From CAVYVZ01 sp050748045 (lineage in GTDB: Bacteria; Acidobacteriota; Vicinamibacteria; Vicinamibacterales; UBA2999), in NCBI GenBank assembly GCA_050748045.1, contig JBOGIW010000011.1:1-14867 (forward strand): a DNA stretch of 14,867 nt, in the 5' to 3' direction. A model generated the notes under the pieces. It did not search any database and was not told the origin of the DNA. It worked only from the letters and a program-made list of their open reading frames with translations. Of this stretch, positions 1-6,608 are shown piece after piece. Within the stretch, counting starts at the first letter, position 1. Each line of letters starts with the position of its first letter. Made by a program: the position numbers and the translations under genes.

Positions 1-900
1 CCCGGCGGCCACCGCGCGCGCGGCGGCCGGCGCCAGCGCCTTCACCGCGACCTTGATCTGCCGGATGTGCTCGGGCGTGGTGCCGCAGCAGCCGCCCACC
101 AGGCGGACGCCGCGCGCGACGAACCGCCGCGCGTATGACGCCATGTACTCGGGCGACGAGAGATAGATGTTGCGCCCTTCGATGTCGCGAGGCTTTCCGG
201 CGTTCGGCTGGGCCGAGAGCCGTGCCCGCGTCGCCTGCGCCAGCCGATCGACCGTCTCCAGCATCGGAGCCGGGCCAATGCTGCAGTTCACGCCGATGAG
301 GTCGGCGCCCCGGCGCTCGAGCTCAGGGGCGAACTGCTCCGGCGGCGCGCCGTCGAGGCTGTTGCCGTCGTCCTCCATCGTCATCTGTGCCACCACCGGC
401 AGCGCACAGACGCTGCGCACGGCGGCAATCGCCGCGCCCAGTTCGTTCAGATCGCGGAACGTCTCGAGGATGAAGAGGTCGACGCCGCCGTCGACGAGCG
501 CCTGCGCCTGCTCGCGGAACCAGGCTTCGGCCTCGTCCACCCCCGTCTTGCCCCACGGCTCGATGCGGACGCCGAGCGGGCCGATCGCGCCCGCGACGTA
601 CGCCCGGCTGCCGGCGGCCCGCCGCGCGAGCCGGACTCCCTCGACGTTGATCTCGTGAAGCCGATCCGAGAGACCGAACGCCCGGAGCTTCACCCGGTTC
701 GCGCCGAAGGTGTTCGTCTCGATGACGTCCGCGCCGGCGCGCACGTAGTCCTGGTGCACGTCCGACACGACGTCGGGCTGCGTGAGGTTCAGCGCGTCGA
801 AGCACCGGTTGATGAAGACGCCCTTCGCGTAGAGCATCGTCCCCATCGCCCCGTCGCACACGAGCACGCGCTCGCCGATCGCGTCGAGAAACGGCTTCAT
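1..900 (-). CDS. Homocysteine S-methyltransferase domain protein (partial, C-terminus off left edge)
   Basis: The frame opens with ATG at 900 and stays open for 300 codons to the window edge, so the C-terminus is missing. The N-terminus (VLVCDGAMGTML), DVIETNTFGANR (about residues 58-69), GAIGPLG, GVNCSIGP (about 203-210) and VGGCCGTTPEHI (about 268-279) are the hallmarks of the Pfam homocysteine S-methyltransferase family. The Cys in VNCS and the Cys pair in GGCCGT are the three zinc ligands that activate homocysteine thiolate in this family. Family members make methionine from homocysteine and a methyl donor. Because the frame continues past the domain with an Ala-rich linker, this may be a YitJ-type fusion to methylenetetrahydrofolate reductase, or the front of a MetH-like protein; the missing part would decide. 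It begins 15 bases after the nuoI stop, so the two may share a transcript. Confidence 0.9.
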   Translation of the reverse strand, partial: MKPFLDAIGERVLVCDGAMGTMLYAKGVFINRCFDALNLTQPDVVSDVHQDYVRAGADVIETNTFGANRVKLRAFGLSDRLHEINVEGVRLARRAAGSRAYVAGAIGPLGVRIEPWGKTGVDEAEAWFREQAQALVDGGVDLFILETFRDLNELGAAIAAVRSVCALPVVAQMTMEDDGNSLDGAPPEQFAPELERRGADLIGVNCSIGPAPMLETVDRLAQATRARLSAQPNAGKPRDIEGRNIYLSSPEYMASYARRFVARGVRLVGGCCGTTPEHIRQIKVAVKALAPAAARAVAAG

Positions 901-915
901 CGATGGGGGCGCGGG

Positions 916-1356
916 TTATCCGCCCTCGGGGTGGAGCCCGGAGGGCGGCGCCACGAGCAGGTCCGCCTTGTCCCACACGAAGTCGTCCTTGCTGAAGACT
1001 GCCAGCTCGTAGTCCTTCCCCATGAAGATCGCCGACACGGGGCAGGCTTCCTCGCAGTAGCCGCAGAAGATGCACCGCATCTTGTGAATCTGGTACACCT
1101 TCGCGTAGCGGGGGCCGGCCAGGACCGTCCCGTCGTTCTCGGCCGGTTCGAGGTAGATGGCGTCGGCAGGGCACGCGACCGAGCAGAGGCCGCACGCGAC
1201 GCACTTCTCCAGGCCGTTCTCGTCGCGCGTCAGCACCTGCTTGCCGCGCCATTTCGGGAACATCGGCATCTTCTGTTCCGGGTAGTTCACCGTGATCGGC
1301 TTCCGGAACATGTGCTTGAAGGTCGTGGCAAAACCGGCGATGAGCGCACGAATCAT
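916..1356 (-). CDS. nuoI: NADH-quinone oxidoreductase subunit I (two 4Fe-4S clusters)
   Basis: This 146-residue protein carries two CxxCxxCxxxCP motifs: C52-C55-C58-C62 and C95-C98-C101-C105. Spacing and surrounding residues (KCVACGLCSVACPADAI; MRCIFCGYCEEACPVSAIF) are those of NuoI, the peripheral-arm subunit of respiratory complex I that passes electrons between iron-sulfur clusters N6a and N6b. The N-terminus (ALIAGFATTFKHMFRKPITV, then YP and PKWRG) also fits NuoI rather than a free ferredoxin. The ATG at 1356 is supported by CCAGGA about a dozen bases upstream and by an extended -10 with a 27-base leader. No other nuo gene is visible nearby, so it sits apart from any complex I operon, at least within this window. 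A stand-alone ferredoxin-like role is possible but less likely given the N-terminal match. Confidence 0.93.
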   Translation of the reverse strand: MIRALIAGFATTFKHMFRKPITVNYPEQKMPMFPKWRGKQVLTRDENGLEKCVACGLCSVACPADAIYLEPAENDGTVLAGPRYAKVYQIHKMRCIFCGYCEEACPVSAIFMGKDYELAVFSKDDFVWDKADLLVAPPSGLHPEGG

Positions 1357-1383
1357 GAAAGCAGTCGTCCTGGCAACCTTCCG

Positions 1384-1392
1384 ATCATAGCA
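1384..1392 (-). promoter_or_regulatory. Extended -10 promoter element for nuoI
   Basis: On the minus strand these bases read TGCTATGAT, which fits the extended -10 pattern TGnTAnnnT. It ends 27 bases before the nuoI ATG, leaving room for a short leader with an AGGA ribosome site. TTGTAG lies 19 bases upstream of the hexamer as a possible weak -35, and it overlaps the -10 of the divergent kinase gene. The call comes from sequence pattern only. Confidence 0.5.
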
Positions 1393-1409
1393 CCTGGCGA
1401 CCGAGCGGC

Positions 1410-1415
1410 TACAAT
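1410..1415 (+). promoter_or_regulatory. -10 element TACAAT, probably giving a leaderless kinase mRNA
   Basis: TACAAT is one mismatch from the consensus -10 and stands exactly six bases before the GTG start of the sensor kinase. Transcription would therefore start at or next to the start codon. No ribosome-binding site is visible upstream of that GTG, which fits a leaderless transcript. No convincing -35 is seen. The same arrangement recurs at 12717. Confidence 0.5.
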
Positions 1416-1421
1416 AGCGCC

Positions 1422-2744
1422 GTGCTCCAGGAGCCGACCTTCCTCTCGGCCGAGCAGTTCCTGCTCACGACGCTCATCGTGAAGCTGGCGGCGATGGCGG
1501 TTCTGGCCACGATGCTGGCGCGGTATCGGCGGTTCCGCCACATCCTGATCTTCGAGCGCCGCGCCTGGCCGGACCGGCTGGTGTTCGCCGCCGCCATCGG
1601 CATCCCGCTCATGGCCGGCGTGACGGCACGGCTGCTGCTGAACTACAACGCCGCCGACCTGACGCTCGAAGGCGCATTCCTCGCCGGGCTCATCGCCGGC
1701 CCGTACGCCGGCGCGCTCGTCGGCGCACTGGTGGCCGCGCCGGCGCTCGTGGCGGGCGAGGTTATCGCCATCCTGTTCGCCGTGGGCTGCGGCTTCGCCG
1801 GCGGCGGCCTGCGCGAGGCCTGCCCGAAGGAAGCGATCTGGCAATTCACGCCGTTCGTGTTCGTCGACCTCGGCAAGCACGTCTGGCAGACGCTGCGGAA
1901 GGCCGAGATCAACTGGCAGCTCGTGCTGCTCGCCGCCCCCGTCGCGCTCGAGCTCCTGCGCCAGGCGCTCGGCGCGCGCTTCGGCGCGCACCGGCTCTTC
2001 TACCTCGGATCGCCCTCGCCCTGGATGACGCTGCTCGTCGTGCTCGCGTCGGTCCTCGCCGTGGCGACGCCGATCAAAATCTGGAACACCGCGCGCATCG
2101 AGCACCGCCTGCAGGAACAGGAGAAGCTGCTGCTCGCCGCAAAGGTCGAAGCGCTCAAGAGCCAGATCAACCCGCATTTCCTGTTCAACACCCTCGCGTC
2201 GATCTCCTCGCTCGTCCGGTCGCAGCCCGATACGGCCCGCATGCTGATCGTCAAGCTGTCGGGCCTGCTCCGCCGACTCCTCCGCAGCCACGAGCACTTC
2301 GTGACGCTGCGCGAGGAGCTCGAGTCGATCGACGAATACCTCGACATCGAGGTCGTCCGCTTCGGGCCGAAGCTGACGCTGCGCAAGGACATCAGCCCCG
2401 ACACCCTCGAGGTCATCGTCCCGAGCATGATCCTGCAGCCGCTCGTGGAGAACTCGATCAAGCACGGCTTCACGCGCAAGGTCGGCCCCGGCACGATCAC
2501 GATGCGGAGCTGGCGCGAGCGCAACCGCACGGTGATCGAGGTGGAGGACGACGGCATGGGTGTCGTGCTCGGACATGACGACCAGCCGATGTCGCACGGT
2601 ATCGGGCTCTCGAACGTGACCGAGCGCCTCCGCGTGATCTACGGCGCGTCGTACCAGTTGAAGCTCACGAGCGAGCCGGGTCGCGGGTTCCGCGCGCGGA
2701 TCGAGGTGCCCGAGCTCATGGCCGCCGAACGGATCACGGCGTGA
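1422..2744 (+). CDS. LytS/YehU-type sensor histidine kinase
   Basis: This 440-residue membrane kinase has hydrophobic segments over about residues 10-220. The part around residues 74-113 (LEGAFLAGLIAGPYAGALVGA) resembles the 5TM sensor domain of LytS proteins. A short coiled linker (HRLQEQEKLLLAAKVEALK) leads to the His_kinase domain, with phospho-acceptor H252 in QINPHFLFN. An ATPase domain follows: N-box LVENSIKHG (341-349), DDGMG (376-380) and GIGLSN (393-398). All catalytic boxes are present, so it should be active and phosphorylate the LytTR regulator 70 bases downstream. The ligand is unknown. Start choice: GTG at 1422 lies just after a -10 element and has no alternative with a ribosome site. 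A loop in the sensor half holds C123 and C134 (GCGFAGG...EACPKE), which could be a redox or metal site; that is speculation. Confidence 0.93.
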   Translation: MLQEPTFLSAEQFLLTTLIVKLAAMAVLATMLARYRRFRHILIFERRAWPDRLVFAAAIGIPLMAGVTARLLLNYNAADLTLEGAFLAGLIAGPYAGALVGALVAAPALVAGEVIAILFAVGCGFAGGGLREACPKEAIWQFTPFVFVDLGKHVWQTLRKAEINWQLVLLAAPVALELLRQALGARFGAHRLFYLGSPSPWMTLLVVLASVLAVATPIKIWNTARIEHRLQEQEKLLLAAKVEALKSQINPHFLFNTLASISSLVRSQPDTARMLIVKLSGLLRRLLRSHEHFVTLREELESIDEYLDIEVVRFGPKLTLRKDISPDTLEVIVPSMILQPLVENSIKHGFTRKVGPGTITMRSWRERNRTVIEVEDDGMGVVLGHDDQPMSHGIGLSNVTERLRVIYGASYQLKLTSEPGRGFRARIEVPELMAAERITA

Positions 2745-2787
2745 TGGGTGCACTGGGTGCATCGGGTGCATTCGGTACATCAGGTGC
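2743..2787 (+). repeat. Degenerate 9-bp tandem array (5 units)
   Basis: Five units in exact 9-base register: GATGGGTGC, ACTGGGTGC, ATCGGGTGC, ATTCGGTAC, ATCAGGTGC. The core is GGTGC with variable first bases. The first unit starts on the second base of the kinase TGA stop, and the array fills most of the gap before the response regulator. Role unknown; it is too degenerate to be simple polymerase slippage in the recent past. Confidence 0.7.
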
Positions 2788-2814
2788 CTGGAGGGTACGC
2801 TTCGCGTCCGAGAG

Positions 2815-3591
2815 ATGCTAAAAGCCATCGTTGTGGACGACGAGCAGTTGGCGCGCGACGAGCTCTGTTACCAGCTCGAGCAGCTCGGCGAGGTGCAGGT
2901 CGTGGCGCAGGCGGGCAACGGTCTCGAGGCGCTCACCGCCATCGAGCGGAGCGAGCCCGACCTCGTCTTCCTCGACGTGCAGATGCCCGGGCTCACCGGC
3001 TTCGAGGTGGCGAGGCGCCTGCTCGAAGATGAGCTGGCACCGGCCGTGGTGTTCGTGACGGCCTTCGACCGGCATGCCATCGAGGCCTTCGAGGTCAACG
3101 CGGTCGATTACCTGCTGAAACCGGTCGATCCCGCGCGCCTGGAGCAGGCCGTCCGGCGGGCGCGGAAACGGCTGACCTCCACCCGCTCCGGTGGGGGCCC
3201 CCTCAACGACCAGCTCGAACAGTTCGTCAAAATGATGGCTGGCCGGCAGACTCGCCGGGACCAGGTGGCCGTGAAGGTCGGAGAACGGTTTCTCCTCGTT
3301 CACGCCGAAGAGATCATCTATGCGTCGCTGGCTGACGAGTCGATTAACATAGTGACTGGCCAGGTGTCTGGAACGTCGAACTACCGTACACTGGATGAAC
3401 TGCAGGCGCGGCTCGACCCGGACGTGTTCTGGCGCGTGCATCGCTCGCATTTGGTCAACATCAACAAAATCAAGGAGATAGTCCCTTGGTTCAGCAGGAA
3501 CTACATCCTCAGGATGAAGGACGCGAAGGCGACGGAGATCCCGGTCAGCCGGTCGCAAACGAAGCGGCTCCGGGAGTACCTCAAGCTGTAA
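2815..3591 (+). CDS. LytTR-family response regulator
   Basis: This 258-residue protein has an N-terminal receiver domain: acidic pair D8-D9, phospho-acceptor D54 in VFLDVQMPG, T82 in VTAF and K102 in LLKPVD. A linker of about 30 residues leads to a C-terminal LytTR DNA-binding domain from about residue 150, recognised by FWRVHRSHLVNINKIKEI and a final SRSQTKRLREYL. This is the AlgR/LytR/AgrA class, which binds direct repeats upstream of target promoters. It is the natural partner of the kinase encoded immediately upstream. The ATG at 2815 gives a canonical receiver start (MLKAIVVDDE) and has only a weak purine stretch (GAGAG) before it. Receiver and output domains are both intact. Targets cannot be read from this window. 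Confidence 0.95.
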   Translation: MLKAIVVDDEQLARDELCYQLEQLGEVQVVAQAGNGLEALTAIERSEPDLVFLDVQMPGLTGFEVARRLLEDELAPAVVFVTAFDRHAIEAFEVNAVDYLLKPVDPARLEQAVRRARKRLTSTRSGGGPLNDQLEQFVKMMAGRQTRRDQVAVKVGERFLLVHAEEIIYASLADESINIVTGQVSGTSNYRTLDELQARLDPDVFWRVHRSHLVNINKIKEIVPWFSRNYILRMKDAKATEIPVSRSQTKRLREYLKL

Positions 3592-3611
3592 CGCCCGACG
3601 CCTCGGGGCAT

Positions 3612-4250
3612 GTGTCCCTGGAGGCCTTCCAGTTGGCCCCGGCCGAGCCGGTCGCCCTGGCCGCCCCGGCGGCGGCGCCCGATGTGCGACTCGAGTTCGA
3701 CGAGCGCACCGCGGCCGCCGTGGTGCAGCGGCTGAACGTCTGGAAGGACGAACTGGTGGCCTGGTTCAAGACGCTCGCCTCGGCAGCCGTCTACGCGACG
3801 CTCATCGTGACGTTCGGCTTCCAGGTGGCGCGCGTCGAGGGGCAGAGCATGGCGCCGACCCTCGCCGACCAGGACCGGCTCATCGTGAACAAGCTGGCGT
3901 ACCGCATCGGCGAGCCGCGCAGGAGCGACATCGTCATGCTGTATTACCCGATCAACCCCGACAAGTCGTTCGTCAAGCGGGTCATCGCCGAGGAAGGCGA
4001 TACCGTCCGCATCGTCGACGGCCGGGTCTACGTCAACGACGTGCCGCTGCGCGACGATTTCGTTCCGCCGGAATACCGCAGCCATGACGATTTCGGCCCG
4101 CTCGTCGTCCGCGAGGGCTACTACTTCGTGATGGGCGATCACCGGAACAACAGCTCCGACAGCCGCCACTGGGGCGAGGTGCCGAAGAAGTACATCATCG
4201 GGAAAGTCCAGTTGCGCTGGTGGCCTATTCCGACGGCGCGCGTGTTCTAG
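3612..4250 (+). CDS. lepB: Signal peptidase I
   Basis: This is an S26-family membrane-bound serine protease that removes signal peptides from exported proteins. With a GTG start at 3612 it is 212 residues. There is a Pro/Ala-rich cytoplasmic stretch, one transmembrane segment at about 55-73, then the catalytic Ser79 in EGQSMAPTL and catalytic Lys122 in SFVKRVIAEEGD. The conserved GDHRNNSSDSR box is at 175-185. Family boxes B to E are all present. The start is uncertain: the frame stays open upstream to a TTG at 3486 inside the response regulator, and GTG at 3684 would also keep the membrane segment. The 3612 GTG was chosen because it avoids a long overlap and follows the regulator stop by 20 bases, although no clear ribosome site precedes it. 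The transporter start overlaps its 3' end. Confidence 0.92.
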   Translation: MSLEAFQLAPAEPVALAAPAAAPDVRLEFDERTAAAVVQRLNVWKDELVAWFKTLASAAVYATLIVTFGFQVARVEGQSMAPTLADQDRLIVNKLAYRIGEPRRSDIVMLYYPINPDKSFVKRVIAEEGDTVRIVDGRVYVNDVPLRDDFVPPEYRSHDDFGPLVVREGYYFVMGDHRNNSSDSRHWGEVPKKYIIGKVQLRWWPIPTARVF

Positions 4251-5113
4251 GCGCCGGCCGGTACGCCTCGGTCGCCCGCGTCCTCTATCGCGTCCTCGTT
4301 CTGAACCTCGCGGTGGCGTTCGCAAAGATCGCCCTCGGCTACACGACCGGGGCGGTCTCGGTGCTCTCCGACGGCTTCCACTCCCTCACCGACTCGGCGG
4401 CCAACGTGGTGGCGCTCGTCGGCGTCTCGGTGGCGCAGCGGCCGCCCGACCAGAACCACCCCTACGGCCATCGCAAGTACGAGACGATCGCGTCGCTCGG
4501 CATCCTGGTCTTCCTGGTCATCGTCCTGGTGGAGGTGATGACCGCCGCGTTCGATCGTGTCCGCACGGGGGCCGTGCCGAAGGTGTTTCCCGAAGGCATC
4601 GGGGTGATGGCGGTGACGCTCGTCGTCAACCTGATCGTCGTGCGGTACGAGCTCGGGCAGGGGCGGCGCCTGAAGAGCGAAGTGCTCCTCGCCGACGCGA
4701 AGCACACGCGCAGCGACGTGCTCACGTCGGGAGCGGTCATCGCCGCGCTCGTCGGCGTCTCGGCCGGCTATCCGATCCTCGATCCGCTGGCGGCGCTGCT
4801 CGTCGCCGGGTTCATCGGCCGCGCCTGCTGGGAAATCGCGCAGGACGCCTCGCGCATCCTCTCGGATGAGATCGTCATCGCGGAGGGCGACGTTCAGGAC
4901 GTCGTCGAATCGGTGCCCGACGTGCTCGGGTGCCACCAGATCCGCACACGCGGCTCAGCCGACCATGTGTTCGTGGATCTGCACATCTGGCTCAGGGGCG
5001 ACACCCCGCTCGAGGCTGCCCACGCCACGTCGCACGTCGTGAAGGACACGCTCATGGCGCGCTACCCGCAGATCGTCGACGTGGTGATTCACATCGAGCC
5101 GCCTCCGCGGTGA
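4220..5113 (+). CDS. Cation diffusion facilitator (CDF) family metal efflux transporter
   Basis: This 297-residue protein has about six membrane segments followed by a soluble C-terminal domain from about residue 210. The two metal-binding motifs of CDF transporters are present: HSLTD (H54, D58) in the second membrane helix and HTRSD (H162, D166) in the fifth. The short HPYGHRKYE motif (80-88) is also typical. A two-His, two-Asp site is usual for zinc-transporting members, which exchange the metal for protons and export it from the cytoplasm. Zinc specificity is inferred from the motif only. The GTG start at 4220 overlaps the end of the signal peptidase gene by 31 bases, so the two are probably translationally coupled. 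The stop is followed directly by a heptanucleotide array. Confidence 0.93.
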   Translation: MAYSDGARVLGAGRYASVARVLYRVLVLNLAVAFAKIALGYTTGAVSVLSDGFHSLTDSAANVVALVGVSVAQRPPDQNHPYGHRKYETIASLGILVFLVIVLVEVMTAAFDRVRTGAVPKVFPEGIGVMAVTLVVNLIVVRYELGQGRRLKSEVLLADAKHTRSDVLTSGAVIAALVGVSAGYPILDPLAALLVAGFIGRACWEIAQDASRILSDEIVIAEGDVQDVVESVPDVLGCHQIRTRGSADHVFVDLHIWLRGDTPLEAAHATSHVVKDTLMARYPQIVDVVIHIEPPPR

Positions 5114-5160
5114 TCCGCGGTCCGCGATCCGCTCTCCGCTAGCCGCGATCCGCGGTCCGC
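5112..5160. repeat. Heptanucleotide tandem array (7 units)
   Basis: Seven units in perfect 7-base register: GATCCGC, GGTCCGC, GATCCGC, TCTCCGC, TAGCCGC, GATCCGC, GGTCCGC. Five bases of the unit are nearly fixed (nnTCCGC) and the first two vary. The array starts on the second base of the transporter TGA stop and ends 10 bases before the stop of the convergent deacylase gene. The first 18 bases form an imperfect palindrome around CGCGGTCCGCG, so the RNA could fold from either strand. Function unknown. Confidence 0.85.
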
Positions 5161-5172
5161 GACGCCGGCGTC
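5161..5172. repeat. 12-base perfect palindrome between convergent genes
   Basis: GACGCCGGCGTC is self-complementary and directly abuts the heptamer array. It overlaps the stop codon of the deacylase gene on the minus strand. It could contribute to a bidirectional terminator with the array or be a protein-binding site. There is no T-run on either side. Confidence 0.45.
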
Positions 5173-5665
5173 ACACGGGTTCTGGGAAATCCCGGGTCCG
5201 CCTCGTCGCGAACGCCCCGACAACCGGTTTGGCGAGGAGCGCGAAGTCGTTGTAGTGCATCCGAATGGCGTCGGTGTGCGTGCCGGCGCTGAACACCATG
5301 TCGGGTTCCGCAATGAAGGTCGCGTCGACGAAGACGCGCTGCCCGTAGAGCGGGCCGAGCGGCGGCATCGCGCCGGCTTCGCAGCCGGGGTACAGACGCG
5401 CGACCTCGGCCTCCGTGGCGAGACGCATGGACCCGGCTCCCGCCAGCAGGCGCAGCCGGTCGAGGTTCACCACGAGATCCGCGGGCAGCACGGCTTGAAT
5501 CGGCTCGTCATCCGCGAAGCACGTGACGGTTTTCGCCCATTGACGGCCGGGCACGTGCGCGGCCGCGGCTTCTTCCTGCGCCGTGTACGCCGGCCGGTGA
5601 TGAAGCGTGGTGTACGGGAGGCGTTCCCGCCGGATGAAGTCCCTGATCGATTCGACGATGGCCAT
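5171..5665 (-). CDS. YbaK/EbsC-domain aminoacyl-tRNA deacylase-like protein
   Basis: This 164-residue single-domain protein of the YbaK/ProRS-associated fold is a family that hydrolyses mischarged aminoacyl-tRNA in trans. Supporting features are WAKTVTCF with the conserved Lys45, the strand AVLPADLVVNLDRL (58-71) and the signature GCEAGAMPPLGPLYG (94-108). The last 20 residues or so are basic. The ATG at 5665 has a strong GGAGG ribosome site about seven bases upstream. It follows korB by 32 bases on the same strand and may be co-transcribed, although no functional link is evident. The exact substrate (Cys-tRNA(Pro), Ala-tRNA(Pro) or another) cannot be decided here. Confidence 0.9.
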   Translation of the reverse strand: MAIVESIRDFIRRERLPYTTLHHRPAYTAQEEAAAAHVPGRQWAKTVTCFADDEPIQAVLPADLVVNLDRLRLLAGAGSMRLATEAEVARLYPGCEAGAMPPLGPLYGQRVFVDATFIAEPDMVFSAGTHTDAIRMHYNDFALLAKPVVGAFATRRTRDFPEPV

Positions 5666-5697
5666 GGCACCATCCTCCGGCTTGCACGCGGAACGGC

Positions 5698-6588
5698 CTA
5701 CATGAATTCCTCAATCAGCTTCCGCCGCCGCTCCCGCGTCACGACGGCCGGCTGGTGCACGAGCGGCCCGGACTGGAGCCCTGGATCGAGCTCGTCCAGG
5801 CTCCGCGGCGGGTCGGGGTTGCGATAGACGAGGCCGATCGGGATCCTGTCGCCCCATTGAAGCGCGGCGTCCATCGCCGCGTGAAAGTCGGTGGGATCGT
5901 GGTGATCGTCCTCCAGCTTGTAGACGCGCTTGCGGAACCAGTCGTACGTGTTCTGCTTGTTGAACGTGACGCACGGGCTGAACACGTCGATGAGCGCGAA
6001 CCCGGGATGCCTGATGCCGCCCGCATAGAGCTCCAGGAGGTGCTTCGGCTGGCCGCTGAACCCGCGTGCCACGTACCCGCAGCCGCTGGCGAGCGCGAGC
6101 GCGAGCGGGTTCAGCATCCCTTCGAGATTGCCATGAGGCGTCGTCTTCGTCCTCATGCCCACTTCGCTCGTCGGCGACACTTGTCCGGTCGTGAGACCGT
6201 ACACTTCGTTGTTCATGACGACGTAGGTCACGTCGATGTTGCGGCGCATCGCCTGGATGAAGTGATTGAGGCCGATGCCGTACCCGTCGCCGTCGCCGCC
6301 GGTCGCAATCACGGTGAGAGCGCGATTGGCCAGCTTCGCGCCCGTCGCAAACGGCAGCGCCCGGCCGTGCAGACTGTGCACGCCATACGATCGGAAGAAC
6401 CCGGGCAGGTTCGACGAACACCCGATGCCGGAGACGACGAGCACGTCATGCGGCTGGCGCCCGAGATCGGCGCACACCTTGAAGAGCGCGTTCAGGACGC
6501 CGAAGTCCCCGCACCCGGGACACCAGTCCGGAGGCACCTCGGTCTTGAAGTCCTTGGCGTCGAGAATCGCGGTAAGAGTGCTGACCAT
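5698..6588 (-). CDS. korB: 2-oxoacid:ferredoxin oxidoreductase, beta subunit
   Basis: This 296-residue thiamine-diphosphate-binding subunit fits the 2-oxoglutarate/2-oxoacid:ferredoxin oxidoreductase beta family. The N-terminal WCPGCGD (22-28) and GIGCSSNLP (55-62), plus C206 in SPCVTFN, supply the cysteines (C23, C26, C57, C206) expected to bind a 4Fe-4S cluster. GGDGDGYGIGLNHF (97-110) and NNEVYGLTTGQVSPTS (126-141) form the Mg-TPP site. The enzyme oxidatively decarboxylates a 2-oxoacid to its acyl-CoA while reducing ferredoxin, and is reversible in reductive carbon fixation. The frame is open upstream to 6681, but ATG at 6588 was chosen because AAGGAG sits seven bases before it and the longer version would overlap korA. 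It lies 20 bases after korA. 2-oxoglutarate is the likely substrate by similarity; pyruvate is not excluded. Confidence 0.93.
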   Translation of the reverse strand: MVSTLTAILDAKDFKTEVPPDWCPGCGDFGVLNALFKVCADLGRQPHDVLVVSGIGCSSNLPGFFRSYGVHSLHGRALPFATGAKLANRALTVIATGGDGDGYGIGLNHFIQAMRRNIDVTYVVMNNEVYGLTTGQVSPTSEVGMRTKTTPHGNLEGMLNPLALALASGCGYVARGFSGQPKHLLELYAGGIRHPGFALIDVFSPCVTFNKQNTYDWFRKRVYKLEDDHHDPTDFHAAMDAALQWGDRIPIGLVYRNPDPPRSLDELDPGLQSGPLVHQPAVVTRERRRKLIEEFM

Positions 6589-6608
6589 GAATCGCTCCTT
6601 TGCGCCGA

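Noticed and set aside
1353..2828. A 491-codon minus-strand frame beginning with repeated MHP/VHP tripeptides
   Set aside because: It covers the histidine kinase in antisense. The tripeptide rhythm is simply the 9-bp DNA array read in frame.
2748..3032. Possible small peptide starting with xVH tripeptide repeats upstream of the response regulator
   Set aside because: The rhythm comes from the 9-bp DNA repeat. The rest of the frame overlaps the regulator out of frame and looks like low-complexity Arg/Ala sequence.
6089..6108. Repeated GCGAGC units
   Set aside because: They lie inside korB and encode an ordinary LALALA stretch of a conserved helix, so they reflect codon use rather than a repeat element.
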